From Bacilli bacterium (GTDB lineage Bacteria; Bacillota_I; Bacilli_A; Haloplasmatales; Haloplasmataceae): a stretch of DNA of 41,854 bases. Shown here in pieces: positions 36,301 to 41,854 of the stretch. The position numbers were made by a program, and so were the translations under genes. The DNA lies in assembly GCA_012516175.1 (NCBI GenBank), contig JAAYWZ010000141.1, positions 1 through 41,854 of the forward strand. Direction: 5' to 3'. A model generated the notes under the pieces. The model made no database searches. It was not told the origin of the DNA and was given only the letters and a program-made list of their open reading frames with translations. Positions within the stretch are counted from its first letter, which is position 1. Every line of letters starts with the position of its first letter.

Positions 36301-39300
36301 TGTCAATGAGTTTGATGGTAAGGTAAATCTCAATGATTTAGCTAAAAGGCCAGAAGAACAACAAAAACTCTTTAACTCAGTTATCGTCCATGCTACAGTT
36401 TCAGACCAAGTCCTTAAACTTCATAGGGATGGTAATATTGTCGTCCCAAGTGTAGATGAGACTGAAAAAGCAGTCATTACTATTGATGAAGAGGATAATT
36501 TTGAATATATCGATAAAGAAGAAATCTATACTATCATTGATGCTTTAGTTATCCTTGGTTTTAGTGATGTTGAAAGCTATGATGGAAAAGTTAATCTAGA
36601 TATTCTTAAAGGTGAACAAAACCCAGATAAGGATGATGTCTTAAAATCAGCTATCATCAGAGCTACAATTTCTCGCGAAATCATCAAACTTACTGATGAT
36701 GGTACGATTGTTGTACCCATTGATGATGAAGAAGGTAATGAAATTAAACACATTGTCGATGGAGATATAGCACTAATAGATCGGGATGAAATAGCTATAT
36801 TAATTGACGCAGTGACCATTTTTATCGAACCTAATGAAAATAATGAATATCTCATTGATAATTTTAGTGGGAAAGTTAATATAAGAAAGTTAACTAGAGA
36901 AAATAGTGAAAATAAGGACACGATTTTAAGTTCAGCAATTATCAGGGCGACTATCTCTGATAAGATACTTGACCTTGATGAAGGAAGTAAGGAGATTTTA
37001 GTCCCAATTAAAGATGAGACAGGTAAAGAGATCGTTAAGCCAGTTAAAGGAGTACGATTCATCATCCGTGAGGAAATCTCAACACTGATTGATGCCCTAG
37101 CTATTTTTGGTGAAGATGATATTGAAAACTTCTCAGGGACAGTTGATTTAAGCAAATTAACTGATGAAGAAAATATATATGATGACATCACAGATAAAGA
37201 ATTAATATTAAGTTCAGCAATACTTCGGGCAACTGTATCACGTGAACTAATTAACCTTGATTCTAATGGTACCATTGTTGTACCTGAAGTAGATGAAGAA
37301 GAAAAAGTCGTTATTATTTCTGTTGATGAAACTGATAGAATAGTTAATTTTGTCAAGCATAATGAATTATCCATCCTTATTGATGCATCCACGATATTAG
37401 GATTTACCGATGTCCAAAATTATAATGGTAAAGTAGATTTAATTAAATTATTCGGTGATGAAAACCCTGATAAGGAGACAGTATTAAGTTCAGCGATTTT
37501 ACGTGCTACAATCTCTAAAGAAATTGTCAAGTTACATGATAATGGTGATATTGTTGTTCCGAATGTAGATGTAGATGGACGTTATATTCATAAAGTTATC
37601 AATAGCAATGATTTCATTTCTCGCGATGAAATAAGCGAGTTAATCGACGCATTAGTAATCCTAGGATTTAGTGATGTTGAAACCTATGAGGGTAGAGTTG
37701 AACTAGGAAAACTTGCAGGGGAAGAAAATCCTGATAAAGAAGATGTTTTAGATTCAGCTATCATAAGAGCTACAATTTCCCGTGAGATTAACGCGCTTAC
37801 GACAATTGTTGTACCAGCTGTAGATGATGATAGCAAAACAATTAAGAGATTAGTCGGCGAAGTTACCTTCATTGATCGTTCAGAAATTTCTGTTTTAATC
37901 GATTCGGTTGTCATCTTTATGAATCCCGATGAAAATGGTAACTATTATATCGATAATTTCACAGGAGCTATTGATTTAACCAAGCTTACAGGTGCTAATA
38001 GTGCAAATAAGACAACAGTACTTAGCTCCGCAATTATTCGTGCTACCATTTCTGATAAAATTGTTGAACTTAATGGTGATGAAATCGTCGTACCTCTGAA
38101 GGATGACCAAGACCATAGTAATAAAGTTATCAAGAGAACCATTGAAGGCGTTGACTTTATCGATAAGAATGAAATCTCTACTTTAATTGATGCCCTAGTT
38201 ATTCTGGGATTTGCGGATGTCGATAATTACACTGGTAATGTTGATTTAAGCAAATTAACAGATAATGATAATCTCTATGACGATAGAACAGATAAGGAAG
38301 TCATATTAAACTCTGCAATTTTACGTGCAACTATTTCCCGGGAGATTATCAAGCTTAATGGTGCAGATATTGTTGTACCACGTAAAGATGAAAGTGGTAA
38401 TAGCATTATTAACACCGTTAACGAAGGCGATAAAGCAATTGATTTCGTCAAGAAAAATGAAATCTCCACCTTAATCGATGCTTTAGTTATCTTAGGCTCC
38501 AATGATGTAGAAAATTATGATGGTAATGTCGATTTAGGAAAACTTAAGGGTGACGATAATCCTGATAAACAAACAGTCTTAGACTCAACAATACTAAGGG
38601 CAACTATCTCTAAGAAGATTACTGAGTTATCAGGTGAAGATATTGAAATACCTGATATTGATGTTGATGACAAAGAAATAAGAATTACCGTTCCAGGTGA
38701 AACTGCTGAGTATATCGATCGTGATGAAATCTCTATATTAATTGATTCTATCGTAATTTTCATTGAACCTAATGAAGAAGGCGAATATCATATTAATAAT
38801 TTTACTGGTGATATTGATTTAAACAAATTAACTGGTGCTAATAGCGCTAATAAGACAACAGTATTAAAATCCGCTATTATTAGAGCTACAATATCAAACA
38901 AAATTATAGAATTAGCCACTAATGGACACATTGTTGTACCTAACATAGATCTAACTGATCGGGAAATCATTATTAATAAAGGTACAATAGACTTCATAAT
39001 TAAGGATGAAATCTCAGCCTTAATCGATGCTCTAGATGTATTAGGAATTTATAATATCGATTCTTATGAGGGTCAAGTGGATTTACATAAATTAACAGGA
39101 GATAATGAAGGAAATCAAGATATTATCTTAGGTTCAGTGATTATCCATGCGACCATTTCTAACCAAATCATTGGTCTTCACAATGATAATGATATCATTG
39201 TACCAAGCAAGGATTGGGAAAACAAAGACATCATCTTACCAGTTGATGGCGTTGGTTTCATCAGAATTGATGAAGTTAAGAATATTATCAATGCTTTACC

Positions 39301-41113
39301 AATCCTCAACATCTACGATGTCACATCATTTGCTGGTACAGTTGAATTGGATTATCTCTTTAATAGTACAATTAACCAAGACAAATTACTAAAATCCGCT
39401 ATTATCCATGCATCCATATCTAAACAATTATTAAATATAAGTGATGATCCAGACACAGAATTAGAAGTACCTAAATATAAAGATGATGAAGAAGAAACAG
39501 AAATTATTATTGAAGTAAATACAGATAGTGGATTAGTCAAATTTGTTGAAAAAGAAGAAATCAAAGCACTCATCAACGTATTAGATGTGCTTGGATTACA
39601 TGACATTAAACATTTCTCAGGAAATGTCGCTTTAACTGACTTCTATAATAATGAAACTAATCAAAATAAACTTCTAGCTTCAGCAACTGTTCATCGCACT
39701 ATTTCTAAGCAAATGTTGACTAATAGTGATTTCCTAGTACCTGAAAAAGATATTAATGATAATCCTATTCGTAAGACTGTTCAAGGTATTCAATATGTTG
39801 AAAAAGATGAAATTAAAGCATTAATCAATGCACTAGAATTATTAAATGTTACAGATGTTTCAACGTTTGAGGATAGCTTTACTTTAGATCAACTAAGTAA
39901 TGATACTAATAAAGAAAGACTCTTAAGTTCTGCTACTATTCATGCAACGCTTTCGAACGAGTTATTTGAATTAGCTGCAGATGGTATCATTGTTGTTCCG
40001 AATAAATCCGTTGAAAATGTGAAAATCCAAAAGACTGTGCAAGGTACAAACTTTATCGTCAAGGATGAATTGATGCAAGTTATTGATGCCTTAATTAAGA
40101 TGGATTATACAAGTATTGGTACAATTGGCAATAATATTAACTCACAAAGATTCTTCGATAATCGTAGTATCCTCGACTCAGCTATAATTCATGCTACAAT
40201 ATCATATAAACTACTTAATGAAACGCATGATTACTTAATTATACCAGATGAATACTATGGAACTAGTGAGCCAATTCGCATTATGGTTGAGGGTGTAACA
40301 TTTGTTGATATTGATGAAATCAATAATATTTTAAATGCGTTAGACGCCTTAAATCTTAAAGACTTTAGTAATATTGACTTAGAACCACAAAATGTCTTCG
40401 AAGTCGACTTCAATATACTTCTCAATTCAGCCTCAATCCAGGCTACTCTATCAAGAGAAATCCTCGCTAATGCGGAAGATGAAAATGCTCCAGTTGGTCA
40501 AGAAGTATTGATCATACCACAATACTATCGTCAAGCTAACTTGAGTGCTGGTACTAATACCTTCACCCAAATTGAAAAAACCGAATTACAAAGACTATTA
40601 GATGCTCTAAAATCATTAAGTATTAGTGAATTCAATGGTATTGTAGATGCTCAAGAAATCACCTATAACATTACACGCACTACTTTAGAAACTAAGTTAT
40701 TAGTAAGTGGTTCCATCCATGTGACTATCGATAGAATGTTGAAAGGTAATGATTATATCAGTAATAAAATTCCAGATAAAGCTCTAGAAGAAAACGAACT
40801 ATATGGTATTGCTGATTTAGTTAAAACAACAGAAATTACTAACTTCATTCTTGCTGCTAAGGAAGTTGAAGCTAATGACTTCATTGAAGCAGAATTCACA
40901 TTTACCCAATTACAAATATTAAATGAAGAAAAAGTAGATATTATCTTAGATTCCATGATTGTCCGTAATTCGATAACTATTGAAATACGTGACATCGTTG
41001 GAGATTACCTCTTCTATTATTACTTCGATGATGTAGACTTTGAAGACGGAGATCCTTCAACATTCTTGACTGAAGCGGCAATTAAACATGCTATCAGTAA
41101 CTTACCAATTTAA
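33329..41113 (+). CDS. Giant CvpA-headed repeat protein (2594 aa), predicted cell-surface
   Basis: The TTG start is nine bases after AAGGGGG; the nearer ATG at 33321 is out of frame. Residues 1-190 hold four hydrophobic helices (about 8-28, 34-58, 110-145, 165-186) with CvpA-like loops, MRGFKKSVY after helix 1 and KDAPKRRLLGGFVGAIRG before helix 4. Basic residues sit only in these two loops, so the positive-inside rule puts both termini outside. From about residue 490 to the end the chain is a tandem array of about 23 repeats of 82-96 residues. The core reads LSSAIIRATISREI, IVVP, FIDRDEIS and LIDALVILG. The region is strongly acidic and almost Cys-free, with no LPXTG motif or signal peptide. 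A shared bidirectional terminator follows. I recognise no described family for the repeat. Confidence 0.85.
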   Translation: MEQLDFNLYINIVLGVIFGFAVLLGFMRGFKKSVYWLIVMVIYYTFFFLTLDLVVNAIYTYYTPQLGDILGGYLPELSEVVTLKDALETLIESRVPDEYVSILTRDDVRVLIGSVGLFVLKIIYTIFYFTVLKFLYKFICWIIRLIFIRVNKDAPKRRLLGGFVGAIRGAMAVYIFFIFVGGLINIAENVYKVAPEDVKMDEVDQFLEAYNNNIFVQGLDYVPSIDKDTPMHFYLFDKIFSLDVEYEIKPLPPQEQTLVFLSNGYHPPLKIINQNAQGVIKVDVQIAFRKEIAIFASVYEYYINSDYYKSNNLNQITGDDIRTVSGIISNSDLINTIIPIAIEAGMEYFETEITIPREELYEIHWKQELLILGDLAATTFDLINMAGLLDSEQELETIPFTGEDVQQIFDGLAESELVTFAAYVALEPLLKQIGGEVQAIITVPKDIDWKTEFRAIGAIIAAIIDTDITVSELRNPEPTQLIQRLSKLDFTIILNSKIIKGALINIFSGKVQIEGLDQIVITEQVNWDEELQNILQAVNMIAAKVDKIDFNNLTLKVLAEFDEETIDKIFSSKILIATITKFINEMDFGETPVILSNTVYDEDGYIKKSELTSVVNTFKMLIEQLPCDEQDQTCTELGFNYKGILTLNDNHVKQLLSSTIITETVGYMLLQQAGDMLTVPDSVKDKVVVNEEELEVIVKEELERLFNAIIIFSFKNIENISFDETLINQLALENEDGSKKLDPEKSSKLFGPESSVIIHASLSKMILDVAKEENSPLIVPYFDVDNKPIRIVGEDGLEYIAKSELENILNALIVIDMTDFNDVENISIQTLLANTNTLLQSAIIHATVSDQIIKQESEDIIIPLSVRVNVGETDKSTVYVKKVEIENIVQTLDILDVENLDNFTGDFTLTNLYESEEDRETVLSSEILHATISKQIVKIRKTSDEDASGIVVPDSLLKEVEETELERTITLVKKTEIDAVIQAFGVLKINNVNEFDGKVNLNDLAKRPEEQQKLFNSVIVHATVSDQVLKLHRDGNIVVPSVDETEKAVITIDEEDNFEYIDKEEIYTIIDALVILGFSDVESYDGKVNLDILKGEQNPDKDDVLKSAIIRATISREIIKLTDDGTIVVPIDDEEGNEIKHIVDGDIALIDRDEIAILIDAVTIFIEPNENNEYLIDNFSGKVNIRKLTRENSENKDTILSSAIIRATISDKILDLDEGSKEILVPIKDETGKEIVKPVKGVRFIIREEISTLIDALAIFGEDDIENFSGTVDLSKLTDEENIYDDITDKELILSSAILRATVSRELINLDSNGTIVVPEVDEEEKVVIISVDETDRIVNFVKHNELSILIDASTILGFTDVQNYNGKVDLIKLFGDENPDKETVLSSAILRATISKEIVKLHDNGDIVVPNVDVDGRYIHKVINSNDFISRDEISELIDALVILGFSDVETYEGRVELGKLAGEENPDKEDVLDSAIIRATISREINALTTIVVPAVDDDSKTIKRLVGEVTFIDRSEISVLIDSVVIFMNPDENGNYYIDNFTGAIDLTKLTGANSANKTTVLSSAIIRATISDKIVELNGDEIVVPLKDDQDHSNKVIKRTIEGVDFIDKNEISTLIDALVILGFADVDNYTGNVDLSKLTDNDNLYDDRTDKEVILNSAILRATISREIIKLNGADIVVPRKDESGNSIINTVNEGDKAIDFVKKNEISTLIDALVILGSNDVENYDGNVDLGKLKGDDNPDKQTVLDSTILRATISKKITELSGEDIEIPDIDVDDKEIRITVPGETAEYIDRDEISILIDSIVIFIEPNEEGEYHINNFTGDIDLNKLTGANSANKTTVLKSAIIRATISNKIIELATNGHIVVPNIDLTDREIIINKGTIDFIIKDEISALIDALDVLGIYNIDSYEGQVDLHKLTGDNEGNQDIILGSVIIHATISNQIIGLHNDNDIIVPSKDWENKDIILPVDGVGFIRIDEVKNIINALPILNIYDVTSFAGTVELDYLFNSTINQDKLLKSAIIHASISKQLLNISDDPDTELEVPKYKDDEEETEIIIEVNTDSGLVKFVEKEEIKALINVLDVLGLHDIKHFSGNVALTDFYNNETNQNKLLASATVHRTISKQMLTNSDFLVPEKDINDNPIRKTVQGIQYVEKDEIKALINALELLNVTDVSTFEDSFTLDQLSNDTNKERLLSSATIHATLSNELFELAADGIIVVPNKSVENVKIQKTVQGTNFIVKDELMQVIDALIKMDYTSIGTIGNNINSQRFFDNRSILDSAIIHATISYKLLNETHDYLIIPDEYYGTSEPIRIMVEGVTFVDIDEINNILNALDALNLKDFSNIDLEPQNVFEVDFNILLNSASIQATLSREILANAEDENAPVGQEVLIIPQYYRQANLSAGTNTFTQIEKTELQRLLDALKSLSISEFNGIVDAQEITYNITRTTLETKLLVSGSIHVTIDRMLKGNDYISNKIPDKALEENELYGIADLVKTTEITNFILAAKEVEANDFIEAEFTFTQLQILNEEKVDIILDSMIVRNSITIEIRDIVGDYLFYYYFDDVDFEDGDPSTFLTEAAIKHAISNLPI
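34795..41110 (+). repeat. Protein-level tandem repeat array, about 23 units of about 270 bases
   Basis: Boundaries are approximate. Units are defined by the recurrent S-A-I-I-x-A-T-I-S segment, for example near 36373, 36646, 36931, 37207, 37485, 37756 and 38023. Units between about 36370 and 39130 are most alike, and both ends of the array are diverged. Synonymous codons differ freely between copies: ATISRE is encoded differently near 36665, 37770 and 38330. So the array is old and conserved at protein level, not a recent slippage product. Some units carry an insert such as EPNENNEY or NPDENGNY, which recurs every three to four units. Confidence 0.85.
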
Positions 41114-41121
41114 TTAAATAT

Positions 41122-41162
41122 AAAAGAGGGCATAAGACTTGAAATCTTATACCCTCTTTTTT
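41122..41162. terminator. Bidirectional terminator between the giant gene and the dehydrogenase
   Basis: AAAAGAGGG and CCCTCTTTT (41122-41130 with 41152-41160) flank a C/A mismatch and a second stem ATAAGA/TCTTAT with a 7-base loop. It ends in a T-run that overlaps the minus-strand stop codon. Confidence 0.88.
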
Positions 41163-41853
41163 ATGCCATTGTTTCTAACATTTTTAAGGTTACTTCGTAG
41201 GATAGAGGTTTACCTTGAAGCCACTTTTCTAATTCTATTACTGCATAACTGGACATTCTGATAACTTCCTTACCGCTACTTCCTGCCATGTGTGGTGTTA
41301 ATACCACATTTGGTAACTTATAAAACTCACTATCAGGTAAGGGTGGTTCAGGATAGGTAACATCTAAGACTGCAGTGCGGGATGGTTTTTCTTTAAGTGC
41401 AGCGATTAAATCAACTTCAACTACTTGTTGACCTCTACCTGTATTAATAAAGGTCGCATTATCTAACATTAAATCAAAGTGCTTTTTATTCAACATACCT
41501 TTGGTAGCCTCATTATTAGCCAAATGATTTGAGATGGTTTGACATGTCGCAAATTTTTCTTCAAGGCTAGTTTTTCTTACTCCTAGTTCAGCACTTCTTT
41601 CGTCGCTTAAGAATGGGTCAAAAACGAGGATTTCCGCATTGATGTTCATTGCTTTAAGTAACCTGATTACATGGCTCCCTACCATTCCAGCACCCAAGAT
41701 ACCAATCTTAATGTTATAATTACCTGGAAAAGTGTTAAAATGTTTCTTTCCCGCCGAGTATGAGTCAGTTTTGACTAAATGACTTGCTTGGAAATACCCT
41801 TTATTAGCAAGGACGATTTGACAAGCAGCAAATTCTGCAGTGGGAATCGCATT
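41161..41853 (-). CDS. D-isomer-specific 2-hydroxyacid dehydrogenase (5' partial)
   Basis: 231 codons are visible. The frame is open to the right window edge, so the N-terminal catalytic half lies outside; a TTG at 41697 is inside the Rossmann fold and not a true start. The visible part begins at the conserved NAIPTAEFAA helix and continues into the NAD-binding motif IGILGAGMVGSHV. It then has the catalytic residues expected of the family: Arg in INTGRGQQVVE, Glu in VTYPEPPLP and His in LTPHMAGSSG. Members reduce 2-keto acids such as pyruvate, glycerate precursors or phosphoglycerate using NAD(P)H; the exact substrate cannot be assigned from this part. Confidence 0.88.
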   Translation of the reverse strand, partial: NAIPTAEFAACQIVLANKGYFQASHLVKTDSYSAGKKHFNTFPGNYNIKIGILGAGMVGSHVIRLLKAMNINAEILVFDPFLSDERSAELGVRKTSLEEKFATCQTISNHLANNEATKGMLNKKHFDLMLDNATFINTGRGQQVVEVDLIAALKEKPSRTAVLDVTYPEPPLPDSEFYKLPNVVLTPHMAGSSGKEVIRMSSYAVIELEKWLQGKPLSYEVTLKMLETMA

Positions 41854-41854
41854 A

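Noticed and set aside
36577-38997. Long open frames on the minus strand across the giant repeat gene
   Set aside because: They recur with the repeat period, are rich in Ser, Ile and Leu, lack ribosome binding sites and are antisense shadows of the repeat codons.
34795-41110. Assembly artefact or slippage expansion of the repeat array
   Set aside because: Units differ widely in nucleotide sequence and length, the reading frame is intact, and the ends are diverged, which is not expected from collapsed or duplicated reads.
33329-41113. CRISPR or other nucleotide-level repeat array
   Set aside because: Repetition is at protein level with a period of about 270 bases and no identical short repeats with spacers.

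Overview
The window is an AT-rich, gene-dense chromosomal segment from a low-GC Gram-positive-type bacterium. The gene set (standalone GroESL under a CIRCE element, Rex, QueT, ABC-F, two BmrCD-like exporters, glutaminyl-tRNA synthetase, standard TGG tryptophan codons and TGA stops) fits a wall-less or deep-branching Bacillota lineage such as Acholeplasmatales, Izemoplasmatales or Haloplasmatales. This placement is inferred from gene content, not from a marker-gene search. I saw no tRNA, rRNA, CRISPR array, insertion sequence or phage integrase.

Layout. Positions 1-4864 hold the 3' part of a Wadjet (JetABCD) anti-plasmid operon: jetB (cut by the window edge), an intact jetC and a jetD broken by one in-frame TAA. 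A 359-base gap with a strong terminator follows. Positions 5224-8982 encode a heterodimeric BmrCD-like ABC exporter. Positions 9079-11446 encode a MEMO-AMMECR1 fusion and its radical SAM partner (the uncharacterised AmmeMemoRadiSam system). Positions 11567-13634 encode isoaspartyl dipeptidase and a cytosolic 5'-nucleotidase. On the minus strand from 18642 to 13720 lie an ABC-F ATPase, an MFS exporter with an ArsR-like regulator, and the queuosine-precursor transporter QueT. Next come rex, a PL8 polysaccharide lyase without a signal peptide, and groES-groEL behind a CIRCE operator. A DUF1461 membrane protein runs convergent to groEL.

Positions 24351-26937 hold a CvpA-headed membrane protein overlapping a small partner membrane protein. 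They are followed by a free-standing B3/B4 domain protein and glnS. A second heterodimeric ABC exporter lies on the minus strand (33132-29577). The most striking object is a single 2594-residue gene (33329-41113). It has a CvpA-like four-helix membrane head and about 23 degenerate tandem repeats of about 90 residues, predicted to lie outside the membrane. The window closes with the C-terminal part of a D-2-hydroxyacid dehydrogenase on the minus strand.

Two expression features recur. Several transcription units have an extended -10 promoter (TGnTATAAT), and four genes use TTG starts behind strong Shine-Dalgarno sequences. Most units end in clear hairpin-plus-T terminators, several of them shared by convergent genes.
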